From the NCBI GenBank assembly GCA_028554645.1, contig JAQOOI010000022.1:744001-808000 (forward strand): a stretch of 64,000 nucleotides of DNA. The letters are read 5' to 3'. The DNA comes from Omphalotus guepiniiformis (Eukaryota > Basidiomycota > Agaricomycetes > Agaricales > Omphalotaceae). Below are positions 14,063 to 27,646 of the stretch, piece after piece. Within the stretch, counting starts at the first letter, position 1, and every line of letters starts with the position of its first letter. A program made the translations under genes and the position numbers. Under the pieces are notes generated by a model, which did no database searches, had not been told where the DNA came from, and saw only the letters and a program-made list of their open reading frames with translations.

Positions 14063-15678
14063 GTGCCTACGTGGAGAACGACGCTGTACACGACCCGGTC
14101 CGTACGGGTAGAGCTCGCTGTGCCGAAAATACAGAAACGCGACCGCTCCCTACGTCTGATCACGGTTGTTGCTCAGCCTTTCAAACAGACCTCACCCCAC
14201 CCAGCGACCTGCTATCTCGCTCTCGCTCCATCTCTCCGACTCCCTGACGACGAGCCCCGTGTCGACCTCCTGGATGCGTGGAAATCCTCACTAGCCCAGG
14301 CATACTCTGACTGGAGAGATTGAGTGGGTGCCGAATAAAGACGGAACGGACAAGAGAAATGTGGCTGCGAATCTCGGTTGCTAGCATTAGGCCCAAACCG
14401 CCCGAACTCTCACACCACCAACGACGCCTGGGCCGAACATTGCAGGAAAGTCATAACGAGCTCACTGGAAGCTAGCGGCAATCTGGTCTACAGCAGCTTT
14501 AAAATGGGCTCGAGCGCCATCGTACTGGAGATGGCACATCCTCAGAACGTGGACGACGCCCTCGCCCGTGGGTCGATCCGAGTACCCGAGCTGTCCTCCC
14601 TCCCAATCCCCGTCTATTCAACTCGCTATCACTCCCCGCGCAACCCCTTCGAAATAATCGTGACCGGCATCGGATCGTGGGAGCCGACTCTTGACGAAAT
14701 CATTCGCGAATGGGTGCACAAAAACTTCCGCAGCCCCACGGGCCTGTCTGTCTTTGAGGAGCGCACCGTCGGTGAAAACGAGGAAGCATATATCTTTCGC
14801 TTGCTCTACCTGGGAAATCACGGCAAACGTTCTTAGAGCCTCCGAGCAGTTCAAGGCAGAAATCGGCTCCAACTACCCCGAGCTCTCCACCCTCCAACTC
14901 CTCTACAACTACAATGCTTCTGCTTTCTCCCGCCCCGGTTCGTCGGACTGCTCGCGAGGCAGTCAACGACGGCGCCACCAAAAATTGCCAGCGGTATGGA
15001 CACATTCGCCCAGAGACTCGATCGCATTGGAGAACCGTCTGAGAGAATCGAACAGGGACCTGCGCGACGAATGGCAACCGACGAGCTGCGGACCAAGTCA
15101 TGCAGAATAACGTGATGGCCATCAACGCTTCGATCACGGAACTGCGTGAAGGCATGGGCTCTACTCAGCAACACCTATTCGCACTCAGCCAGACTATGAT
15201 TCTCGGTCAACAGCGAGCGACTCTGGAAGACAAAATCCTCACCCTTCGGCTCCAAATACTGGAAGGAGTCGGATCTCAGGCGAAGGAACTTGAATACAAA
15301 CAGGTCATGGAGGACTTGCAAGCGCAGCTGAAAACGGTGCGAGAAAGTCAGTCAACATTTGCAGGTCTACAACCGGCCCCTCCTGCCTGCAACGATACCC
15401 CCTCCACACTACCCGAGAGCCCTCCATCGAACTGGTCGAAACCACTCCGACTCACTCCACAACAACAACATCGTACGCCCGCCCACCACGCCGTCACTGA
15501 CTCGCTCCTCATCCTCGGTGTCTTCGCCTTCGCCTTCGCCCACCATACGAATTATGGCCAGTTAGGTCCTCCCCCAGGCAACGATCTATCACTCCCACTC
15601 CGTATACCTCAAAAGGAAGGAAGACCCGCGCCACAAAAGGAATCGTCGAAGACGAAGACATGGACGACGTCTCCATAG
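14063..15678 (+). pseudogene. LINE ORF1-like (gag-type) remnant
   Basis: Three consecutive open stretches in different frames (14063-14323, 14378-14836, 15100-15678) look like pieces of one protein. The second carries an ordered segment ending near FEERTVGENEEAYIF. The third contains a coiled-coil-like region (ELREGMGSTQQHLFALSQ, then heptad-like LQAQLKTV) followed by a Pro/Ser-rich tail. The position directly 5' of the endonuclease fits ORF1 of a LINE. I do not recognise a zinc knuckle or RRM, so the assignment rests mainly on position. Stops at about 14321-14340 and frame changes near 14835 and 15105 show decay. Confidence 0.55.
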
Positions 15679-15954
15679 TAGCAAGTGATGTAGGTCTCAA
15701 TCCCCTTTACCCATTTCCTCCCCCGGTCTTACGAAGCAACGCATGACCCTAGCTACAACCACGATGACACCGTCAATGGCTCAGATCTACACTCGCGTCC
15801 TGACGGGACTCGCGGTTTTCAGAGAAGACGAAGGTGGAGTGGAATAGCAACGGTTGTCAAAAGTTGTCGAGTTCGCAATCTTCTTGTTCATCACCTATAC
15901 CACGAGTACATACACCACTCCCTATACCCTCCTACCCGTCAACATAATTCTTTC

Positions 15955-18900
15955 TTGTTATCAACCTCTTCTTGTAAATCACTCCCACCGTTCCTTGTTA
16001 TTTTAATGTCGATTCTGTTACCCTCTCGCTTGCTACTCGAGCGTACGCCATCACCCCGACATCGACTTTCTCAAATATACTCTCTAAACGCCAACGGACT
16101 AGGACACAACGTAAAGCTGGCCCACATCAACAATGCAATATCACTCAATAAACCGCACGCATTTGTACTCAACGAAAGCAAAACCAAGGCATCCGTACTC
16201 AACGACCTCCCAACTCTCGAATACGAAGTGTTCGAAGAACGAGCGGTAAAATGCGATGGAAACTCGGGCCTATTCAAGTGGGGAACGATTCTGGGGATTA
16301 GAAAGGACATCCACGTCATCCAACGACTGATCATCACAGACCAGCAACTCCGAGGACGAGTAGTGGCTGTCGACATAGCCATACAGACTTCGGACGGCAA
16401 AGCCTTCTCACACCGAATTTTCGCGATCTATGCACATGGGATCCCGGCTCAACCACTCCAGCGGCTTCTGGCCCGCGCTCACCAACCTCGTCGCAACGAC
16501 ACCCACATCATGGTCCATGACGGGAGAATCTCAACGCCCAAATCTCACCAATGGAACGAGCGACAGGCGGGCAAGACGCCAGGAACAATTCAGACATTCT
16601 TACTGAACACGGAATCAATTGACCTATGGTCGCTGAACGAAAACCGGAACAGGATATACGACGGGACGTGCAAAGCCAGAGGGCCAGACTCTGTGGGCGG
16701 AAGCATCATAGATCGCGACGGTTTATCTCCAAGGACGCTGCCTCAGACGCTCAAATAACGGTAGCAGGGAGAAGACACGACTACGTACCATGTACGGATC
16801 ACAGAGCCATCATAAGTAAACTACTACTACTCCTTCCACCAACCAACGCCACCACTATCCTCCTCCCCCCACCGCATCTCATTCAATAAACCCAGAATCA
16901 AGTTCCCACAGAAGGCAGAGAAACACAGACACCAGACCTTCCGAAGCCTGTTCGATGCAGATGCTAGACGACTCAAGCTACACGATCTCGAGGTGTCAGA
17001 CGACGAAACCTTCTTGGTCCTATACCAGAAAGTAGGAGAATCAATGAAGCGATGCGCGGAGGAAGCCTATGGGAGAACACCTCGACCCTTCAATCAAGAA
17101 TCAGACCGGGGAAAACTAACCAAACGAAACGATTCAGCGGACTGTCGGATATATAAGATCACTGGGAGGAGCCATACAAATCTTAAAAGGCCGTATCAAC
17201 CCCAACTACTCACTGGCGGCAAGGGACACACTTGACAAGATGCGTCGGAAAGCAAGAAAGGCTAGCATTGACCCGCTGCAATAACACATACAGGAAAGGA
17301 AACGGGCCCACAAAGAACTGTACCAAGAACGGGCCAAAGAAATTAACGCGCGTGCCCTACGGAAAGAGAAAGCCAAAGTAACGTCCACGCTGCTGCGCAA
17401 CTCTACCAAGCACTTGTTCAATAAGAACAAATACGTCCCCCTACCGCGAGTTGTCAAGGACCCTGACTCAGACGAACTTCTTGCAAACCCAGAAGAAGTC
17501 CAGAACGCGTCAAAACACTACTGGTCAAACCTCTACGCTCGACAGTCGCCCCCCAACCTACCCAAACCGTGGCTATCCACGCCATCAATCAAAACAATAA
17601 AGGATCGCGTCGCAACTAAGCCATTCAACTGGCCTCAATTGGCATCCATCGAGGACTTCCGAGCCCTGCTTCGTAGAGGAAACGCTCGTCCCGCCCCAGG
17701 ACCTGACGAATGGGAAAAATGGATAGTAAAGAATCTTTCCGACGACGGGCTTCTACTTGTCATTCGACTGCACACTACATAACCCAGAACTCACGATTCC
17801 CCCGGGCGACCTCAAGGATATGTGGCTAACCATGTTTCCACAAACGCGGACTACGAACAGACCTAACGAACTGGAGAGGAATACTTCTATCGAACTTCCT
17901 GGCTAACTCACCAACGTCCTGGTTGAACTTTCGCCTGGTTCCCATACATCGCAGAACTCCGAATTCTACCCGATACGCAGGTGGCCACACAGAAGGACGT
18001 ACAGACCCGCGACCTAATGAGCTTCCTTGCGGGCATCAAATGTTGGTCCAATCGTCACAAACAAACCATTTACGCAGTCAAACGTGATCAAATGAAGGGC
18101 TTTGACTACCTCGCACCCGAAGGTTTCTACGATGCGATCATGGCATACGGACTACCTCACCAGATTATCGACTTGGATAAAGCATCACAGACAAATACCA
18201 ACTGCTTCATCCGAACAGCATACGGTGTAACAGATCCAATTACGATCAATGGCGTAACTAAACAAGGCGGTCCCCTCTCACCCCTGAAATCGACACTCAC
18301 CACCAGCCTCGGTCATCACTAACCCTCAACGATCTCCTACGCGCGGACAAAGATGCAGTCATCATCACCACCGAATCATTTATGAAAGGCGACCCTCACC
18401 TACCAGCGGATAACTCTACCATCATAATAGGCATGACCGAAGCTAACGGATGATTCGTTCCTATTCTCGCGATCGCTACACTCACTCAGATATATCACTC
18501 TTCAGATGGAACGCTTCCAATTCGTTTACGGCTGGCTCACACAATGGGCCAAGAACAATAGCGTATGTCCTCAATCCAGAGGGACCTCAACCTCTGACGG
18601 CATCATTCGAATCAATCACAAACGAAAAGGGAGTGGATCCATTAAACATCACTGTTCATGAGGTACCGCTGATCGTCGATGAGTTAGAATTCCTCAGAGC
18701 CAGGTCGACGACCCAACCTCCAGATACCAAGAACTACTACACGCTTTCATAAATGACTTTGCTTTCCACGCCTAAGCAGACGGGCACCGATCACCCTCCT
18801 TCGTAAAATCATCTCGCAAAACATCGTATCGAAATGCGGGCGCTGCTATATCACTACAACGCCATTCGTCAGACGGACGCCGAGAATTTAGACCGTCTGG

Positions 18901-20885
18901 TCGCGAGACGTGTTCAACGATCAGCTAGGCTTTCCCTTTCACCCTAGCACAGACATTCTGACCCTACCCATCCTATAGAATGGACTAGGTTTCCCGTCTA
19001 TCGCACGCATCAATGCGGACTAGCATTCGAGGGACTCCGTAGAGACCTAAAACCACCACATAACCGTCGTATCAGAAAATTGGCCAGAATCACGCTAGCT
19101 GACTGGGCATGTTCACTCAACAACTGCATACACCGCTCGAGGGGGCCGGCCTACAAACCCACACCCACGCATCCAGGTACAAAAAGATACCCGCGACATG
19201 GATAACGGCACATAGAATCATGTGTAACCACAAGTTCGAACTTGAAATGGGCGCCACGGACAAATCAGAAATATTGAGAGGTGAAGTGTCGCTATCTCAT
19301 CTCACCTCCATTTACAATCACTGCACGGCAACCATAGATGTTCAGGAGCGACCAGACGGACACACAATCCGATCCAATTCGCGCGAAAGGCATACAACAA
19401 TGTCTGACATGGGACGGTGGAAGCTCGACGCAGTGACTGGGAAAGGACCATTTGAGAAACACAGCGACTTAAACCTAGATGGATGGTCCAACGCCGCTCT
19501 GAAAAATCTAGCTAAACTCAATACCATGCTAAGTGATTTTGACATACGATGGGTTCACTCAGGCTCAGTCGATATTCTCTTAGAACGTACGACGAGACAA
19601 AAAATAGCAGAGGAATACATCTGTCGACTAGCCGAGATCACCCCGCTAAAAGGATCGAAAATAGTAAAAGGAGAGCGAACAGGTCTGGGGATCAGACGAT
19701 CCATGATACCCGCAGCAGCGACCATATTCGACGAGAAGAAAGTGACGGCAGCCATCACCAGGGCCCAAGACACTCGTAGTCAAGATGAAGGGAAACGCGA
19801 CCTTCATCACGCACGGAGAATTAATGGGACTCATCATGGGAGGCCTTTTGGCCAACAATCCAAACGACAAACGCCCACGCTCTATGCAGACCCGCTAACC
19901 ATCATACGCATAATTGACGACTGCCAATCCAATCCATCACACCGAATTCGCCTACGCACATGAACGGGAGATCGTACTACAAATGGCTTCTACACATTCT
20001 ATCGAACAAACCCATCCGCATCGAGCACACGAAGGCCCATACCGAAAGTCTCTCACTCCCCCTCGCTAATCAACGCGGAAGCAGACCACTAACGCGTCGA
20101 AAGCCCAAAATACATTGACAATATACCATGCGCGCTACCCCCACATTCTACAATGGATGACTACACCCCACGATCCAAAACCTCGGATGGATAGAATCCA
20201 ATGCACCTCACTATGTACAGCAAGTGATGGAACGGGACAAGGCGGGGACGACTGGCAGCATCACACACACTCAGAATGTCACGGTGGATGTACGAATCAC
20301 GCCCCCCTCTGGAATTCCCATATACGAAAGCCTACTCCGCCTATTCAGCCACTGTCCCAACTCTATGCACGATCCGGTCAATTAGCCACGGCAGACACGC
20401 TAGTAAAAAGGGGAAAACTAGAGGATGATACTGCAGACTCGGATGCTCCGCAGTCGAGGACATGCATCACATCTTTGTGGATTGCAAAAGATATAGACAA
20501 TGGCGAAGCGAAGCAGCGGAAGAAGTGGTCTCTCGGACACGAAGGAAAATAGAGGAGAAAGGGATTAATGAGGAAGCAGCTAGAAACCTTTTTAGACGGA
20601 GCTAAGTCCCTTTTCTCCCCTAACGCGAACGTGTGGCCGCTACAGAATCCCTACTATTATCTAGGCTTAACACCACCTCTCGAGAAGCTGATCACGAAAC
20701 CACCCCATCTCTCCCATCTTGAACACGAACGACTTCTACATCACATATCAGCAGACTGGCACCTACACGCTATAACGGACTCACAGGACGGATATTTGGA
20801 GACTACCAAAGAGAAATGGCTAAGCAGAACACAACACCTAACGCGACAAGGAGAAGGGTTTTCCTCGCTCGATGAAGGGAGTTAA
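15955..20885 (+). pseudogene. LINE ORF2 remnant: endonuclease, reverse transcriptase, RNase H
   Basis: Endonuclease: 16060-16760, starting with the SLNANGLG motif and later FVLNES, with frame breaks after 16430. RT: an N-terminal block at 17414-17782 (NARPAPGPDEW), then 17981-18320 with motif A-like DQMKGFDYL and motif B TKQGGPLSPLKS. The catalytic TDD is still encoded at 18446-18454 but in a shifted frame. Thumb-like sequence follows to about 19.2 kb. RNase H: about 19.66-20.1 kb, with the first catalytic Asp region broken by an indel and an IDD segment near 19910. A Cys-His cluster (C-x3-C...H-H...C) is readable at about 20431-20486, and a conserved C-terminal tail ends at 20885. In-frame stops and at least eight frameshifts make it non-functional. 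Family is clear from domain order, less so the clade. Confidence 0.88.
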
Positions 20886-20920
20886 TAAACCGCCCTGAGA
20901 AGAGGTTTTTCATCCCCTCC

Positions 20921-20956
20921 CATTACGATACATTACGATACAATTTACGATACACT
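20921..20956 (+). repeat. LINE 3' tail repeat (cattacgata units)
   Basis: Two exact 10-bp units cattacgata (20921-20930, 20931-20940) are followed by a variant caatttacgata. Short tandem repeats at this place are typical of LINEs that end in a repeat instead of poly(A), and they mark the likely 3' end of the element. Confidence 0.75.
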
Positions 20957-21733
20957 TTATAACTTCGCACAAAAACCAGCATCGTCTGGCATTTACAATA
21001 CCTTCTTACTTACATAACAGTCTGGTTCGTCGAGGTCGATTATCTACCTTAGTCTCACGTAGACGTAGACGAATATCATCATTGAAAACATTGAAAACAG
21101 GGTAACCGCCGGTCATTCTTAACTCCAGCTACACTTTGAATATACGATCATGATCGCCAGGTATTCTCAAGTTTTCGGATCTCACTTTACTACATGATAA
21201 CGACTTCGGATCTTCCAGCGTCACTCAAGATATCTTCTCAACCGCTCGGATTTTCAAACACGCTCACTGCCATTCGCGTCTATTGTCGTGCTCAAATGAT
21301 TTGTTCAAGATCCGGAGGATTCTGATAGCTACATATGTCAGAATAGAAGTGAGGTGTACAGATTTTCGTCTATGTCATGAAGTTTATTACTCAATGGAAG
21401 TTTTTCAGTACACGATTTCTCGGATATTTTCATCAAAAGGGGTCACTGCAACGAAGGGGTATAACTCAAGTGGCAGGATCTAGGTCCGGGGGTTGGCACT
21501 ACCTCATCGCAGGAGGACATCAAGGACCTTGTGTTGTCACCATGTGTTGGGAAGGAGAACAAACGAAACGGCTCTCAACACCGAGAAATTTCTACCAGAA
21601 CCTGTGCGAGTGAAAGCGCTAATGTCTGTCAGATTTTGACCCCCTAACTTGTGTATAAGAAGGGCGATCAAAACTCTTAGCCCGAATCATTTTCCCCTCT
21701 ACTTTGTCTGCAGAGTAAGCCCATCGCGCCGCC
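20957..21733. other. Region between the LINE remnant and the IDO-like gene
   Basis: About 780 bp. It contains short open frames (for example 21377-21613, plus) without recognisable content. The last 100-150 bp presumably serve as promoter and 5' UTR of the gene at 21734. Nothing else seen. Confidence 0.5.
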
Positions 21734-23232
21734 ATGTCGTCCCTCGTATATTGGCTGCTCGACAAGGTCAACTTCGCGAACACTTCTGTAGAAGATCCTG
21801 CAGCTATCCTCACCTCCCAAATTCTCGACGACTCAATCAAACACCCAATTGCGAATGCATTGAAGGAACTTATTGTTGAAGGAGGCGGAGGAAGTTGGCC
21901 TCCTAAAGCCACGCATGCGGAATCATGGCCAGATAGCTTGAAGCCATATCAGGCGGCGTTCAATAAGATAGCACCGTACCTTCCGGTGAAGGAATCTTCA
22001 CTGGTCGACGCGGAGAACAGAGTTATAATTGACAAGATGAGAGCGCGTATCGTAGCTGCACTAGAAGACGTCGACTCTGTTGCTGTGCGCGAGACCCTCG
22101 ATAATTGTGAGCGTGGAGTCGAAGGCGAGTCGTCCATTTCAACCAGCGGCTGGCTGGGATTCTACGCATGTATGGCTGCATTGCGGCACGCGTACCGGTA
22201 AGCTTTTTTGGATTCTTCCGTGAACTAGTGAACTGATTGGAGGCGTCTTCTCCAGCTGGGGTGTTTTACCTGTAGTCCGTGAAGCCCAAAACGAAAAGTC
22301 ATTGGAGTTTCCGTCAAAGTTGAATCTTCCTTGGCCATATATACAGCGTCGCTTAGGAATTACGTCACCTGGAGGTAGCCTGTCCTCGAATTCCTATTTC
22401 AATTTGAACGCACGACGAGAAATTGTCTATAGCATTACAACGGGAATGGGCCCAGTGCACAATAACACGGAACGTTGGAATTCACTTATTTTTGTCGAGA
22501 TAGAGGACAAGGTGAGAGCTAGTGTCTGGTTGATCTCAATGCAAGTTTACAAGCCTCGGGACAAGGCTCTTCCTTTGTATCGTCAAATTGCGCGCGCATC
22601 GTATTATTTAGAAAACAACGACATTCCCTCGACAATTGCTGAGCTAGAACAGGCGAATATTTCGCTCAAGGCCACGTTGAAGCATTTCTACGATAACATG
22701 AACGATACCAATCTTGTCCCCGCGATTTGGCTTCCTTATTGTCAAGGATTCCAAGGTTGGACTTTGGACGACATCAATGGTGTTTCTGGAGGTCAAAACA
22801 TAATAATTCGAACATTGGACAGTTTCCTTGGTATTCGTCCCTGGCCTACTGATGAAGAGGAAGCTCTTCATCTTCCTCTTGCGCAGCGAAACTGGTTGAA
22901 TTGTCTCCGACAGTTCGACATACGTGCTAAAGCTGAGGAAGCCCAAGATGATGAAGTCGTTAAACACCTCAACCACATGGTTTCCCAACTTCGGGTAAGT
23001 TTGCTTTTCAAGGAGCCCACGTAGGGATGTATTTCCTGAACTGAAATCCTCGGTCTAGTTGTGGCGAATGGGACATATGCGTCGCATGCAGCGATACCAA
23101 GTTGAGAGGCCGGAACGTCGGAAGATGACGGCTGGGAAATCTCTCGTCCAAGATGATACAGTTGTCGATGACTCTTCGATGATAGATCATTTAAAAGAGA
23201 TGCTCGGAGAGAGGTTAACCCAAACAAAATGA
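21734..23232 (+). CDS. Indoleamine 2,3-dioxygenase-like protein lacking the proximal His
   Basis: Predicted 458 residues, exons 21734-22197, 22256-22994, 23059-23232, all GT-AG. The C-terminal two thirds follow the IDO helical-domain pattern: an N-terminal large-domain segment, then VSGGQNIIIRTLDSFLGI (compare the GGS..QSS...D..LG block of IDOs), then PLAQRNWLNCL, corresponding to the PPAHRNFL block of IDO1 that supplies the proximal haem His (H346 in human IDO1), and a final helix (LWRMGHMRRMQRY). In this gene the codon at the His position (22884-22886) is CAG, Gln. A canonical IDO opens the indole ring of tryptophan to N-formylkynurenine in the cytosol; without the proximal His, normal haem ligation is unlikely. 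Family assignment is by my alignment of motifs and is moderately sure; DUF1864/PrnB-like relatives are the alternative. Activity unknown. Confidence 0.62.
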
Positions 23233-23573
23233 TTTCCTCTTGGGTCGCATCAGTTTTACCCCAGCACAAAACCACTAATAGTATGTCGTGTCGCAAGGCT
23301 ATGTCCTCACTAGGGAGTAGGGTCGTTGAGTCGATTTACATGGATTTTTGATAGATGTAACATATACCATAGACCATAGAGTAGACAGTTATATCCCCTG
23401 GACAGTAATTTATATAGTTTCGATTCGTATAACATCAACATCTGGCAATAAGACCTTTCTCGATGCACAACGAATAACATGGGGTGATTAACTCACGTAA
23501 TTTCACAAGCGTGGGGGATAAGGCGTGCAAAGCCTCATCGTTGTCTCTGTTTTCCTGAACATTCGATATATTC
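23233..23573. other. Intergenic region
   Basis: 341 bp between two plus-strand genes, AT-rich, no coding signal. Probably 3' UTR of the IDO-like gene and promoter of the next. Confidence 0.5.
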
Positions 23574-24666
23574 ATGGCAGTCGTTCCTACCGAGGATCAA
23601 GTCATTGACGCAGTGCGTATCATCAAACAGTCGACTCCAACGCTGGGTCGAAGCAAAATCCTCGCGAAGCTTAAATCAGAAAACAGCTGGGTCTTGTCGG
23701 AGACTCGGTTGAAGAGAATTTGGTCTGGATATGAGCAAGTAAAATCATCGGAAGCAGGTGCTTGTAAACCTGAATGCGACGAGGCTGGGACTGGTAGAAT
23801 TACCGCCGTGGCGGATACGAAAGAATCCGTGAGTGGCACCGATGACAAGCCACCTCCGCCACCGCTAGAAGTACGTCCAAAGGAAAGCGAGGATTCGGAA
23901 AGCCTAGGCAACTTGCATGATCCCCCTCTTCTCCCAGAAGATGCATTGGCTGCACAACGTAAATACAGGAGAAATTCGGGTTGGTACAGGATATTCGGTC
24001 GTGGAAATTACGACTATAGCTTCCTGCCGCACATTGACATGGATTTATTGCTTACGGTATGTCGCCCAGTTTTTACAACCAAGCCAGAATTCCAACCGTG
24101 CCATCGTACCCGAGTAGCTTTACTCCCACAAGATCATGGAGAGCGTTAGAAAGCAGGGCGGAATGCAAGCCTTGTCGGATCAATATAAGAGGGTACTTGG
24201 TACACAAGAGCAGGTTCAGCAATGTTTCTTGTTTTACGAGTATGCGGCCGATACAATGAACATTCCGGTTGAAGATGTTGGTCGTCAGTTTGAAGCCGAG
24301 TGAGTGCACCTTCTTGGTTGTTGTTCTTGTAATGTTGCCTTTCTCACACGAGAGATTTCACAAAGATATGGGGTCAATCCACTTGAATACAGACCGGCAG
24401 AGCTTGCAGATCCAAAATTGATGATCCTATGGCGTGTACAGATGGAAGAATCCTTTGAGCAGGCAAAACTGACACTTATGCGTACGGTGGGCAAAGGTGA
24501 TTCAGAAATTGCAAAGTTGCTGTTGAATGAAGATGGAGAGCCAGTGAAGAGAATTGGAAAGCACAGTCAGTTTGCTAGCATTGTGAAGCGTATTGAAAAG
24601 AATTCCGGTGATAATCATGATGCGCCGCTGCAAGTTGATCTGGAGGAATACAGTGGATGGGTTTGA
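23574..24666 (+). CDS. Unknown basidiomycete protein with HTH-like N-terminus
   Basis: Exons 23574-24056, 24133-24299, 24366-24666 give 316 residues. I do not recognise a named family. The N-terminal ~50 residues (TEDQVIDAVRIIKQ... followed by GRSKILAKLK and SETRLKRIW) look like a small helix-turn-helix module that I associate with several basidiomycete proteins. A variable acidic/Pro-rich linker follows, with PPPPPLE at about residue 100. The C-terminal half is helical and charged, with GWYRIFGRGNYDYSF and ends EYSGWV. The middle intron joins QFEAE to YGVNP in frame, which supports the model. No catalytic motif, signal peptide or membrane segment seen. Function unknown. Confidence 0.7.
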
Positions 24667-24867
24667 TAGAGCTACAGTAGCACCTTCATTTGTTCTTGAA
24701 TATTGTCGAGCAGCCGTTACATAATTACATATTGATCTCGTGACCGACGCCACGTTTACTTACAGCGAAGCTCAGCTCTCTCGAAATATTGATCCAACAC
24801 TTGTACAACTACTACTTATCTTTCGAACACTCCTTTCGTCTTCAAACTTTCAATCTATCAGTCCAAA

Positions 24868-25177
24868 ATGGTATAATCCAAAATGAAATCTTACTGACCT
24901 TTTGCTAAATCCAATTCCAGCCCACAGAATTCGAGATGCGACAGCGGAACGAAAAGTTCGCCAGGGATGCTCGAGCAGGAAAGAAGCCGACACATATGTC
25001 ACGGCAACAAAAGCTTGCAAAGCAAAGTCCGATCAGTACTTGGGCATTGGGAGTTGTTGTATTCGTTGTGTTGGGAGGAGTGAGTTCTGACAGCTTTGTG
25101 ACAATTGGCTTCCAAATTTATTGAACACGTATCGGATTGCAGTGATATTTGAGCTTGCGCGACTCATATTCTTGTAG
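24868..25177 (+). CDS. YSY6: Stress-associated ER protein, RAMP4/SERP1/Ysy6 family
   Basis: Tiny tail-anchored ER protein (61-65 residues) that associates with the Sec61 translocon and stabilises nascent membrane proteins under stress (family knowledge). Exon 1 is just the ATG (24868-24870); exon 2 starts at 24921. Visible: the basic RAMP4 segment RQRNEKFARDARAGKKPTHM..., then a single transmembrane helix ISTWALGVVVFVVLGG. The family usually continues with VIFEL.RLIF, and that sequence is encoded at 25143-25177, but reaching it needs an intron 25081-25142 with TG...AG ends. The canonical GT (25080) with AG at 25142 gives an immediate stop; GT with AG at 25152-25153 gives a shortened LGGLARLIFL end. 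Length and motifs make the family clear; the last junction is unresolved. Confidence 0.88.
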
Positions 25178-25400
25178 TCCAAAAGTCACGGTGCTGCGTA
25201 CATCTCTCTTTAACAACTACGTTTTACACTCGACGTGTTTATTCGCTTTGGAAGGTTATTTAAAACGTTTGTATCACCAGCACCTTCGTTATTTATTGAA
25301 CTGCCTTTCTACGCTCATCGAACAAGAGGTCATCAGTGGTGAATACAACAATCCGAAACATACAAGATCAATACAGGCCACAAGGGCCAACGATGCTCAT

Positions 25401-27270
<1,870 letters not shown>

Positions 27271-27646
27271 AGTGCCGGAAAGAATGAGATATTGCAGTCT
27301 CTATCGATAATGTGAAAGGACAGACTGAGAGTTGTGTGGTCCGACGCGACGCGCTGTTTTCTCACGATCAGGTACATACTTGCTAAACTGAATAACGGAG
27401 GCATAATCTATCAGGAGACACGCTTTTTACGAGACATATTTCATGGTAGAAATAACAAAAAATGGTGTCTGGTGGTATCGGAGTGACCAGAGCAAGCGCG
27501 AACATACTAGGCTTGGGGTGAGGTGAACGCTGGTGAACGTGGGGTGACGCGAACACTGACTGCTCAAGTGAGAATGCTCAAGCCGAGTATGTAACAGGAA
27601 TGTCCACTCTAGGATTACGGTTGAATAAATGCAGAGAGTGTATATA
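27271..27646. other. Intergenic region between two minus-strand genes
   Basis: 376 bp upstream of the RBBP4-type gene and downstream of ATP synthase subunit e. It must hold the promoter of the former. Repeated ggtgaacg/gtgacgcgaac-like words occur near 27510-27555. No gene seen. Confidence 0.5.

Larger units (their letters stand above)
13770..20956 (+). mobile_element. Decayed LINE-type (non-LTR) retrotransposon
   Basis: About 7 kb of plus-strand sequence reads, in broken frames, as a non-LTR retroelement: an ORF1-like region (about 14.06-15.68 kb), then ORF2 with exonuclease/endonuclease/phosphatase-type endonuclease, reverse transcriptase, RNase H and a Cys-His knuckle, and a 3' end with repeated cattacgata units typical of LINE tails. 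Many frameshifts and stops interrupt every domain, so this copy is inactive. The 5' boundary is uncertain: coding-like sequence begins near 13.8 kb, just after the poly(A) tracts. I could not identify a target-site duplication. The domain set (with RNase H downstream of RT) resembles Tad/I-like fungal LINEs common in Agaricomycetes. Confidence 0.88.

Noticed and set aside
16071..16400. Minus-strand frame opposite the LINE endonuclease
   Set aside because: Shadow of the plus-strand endonuclease remnant.
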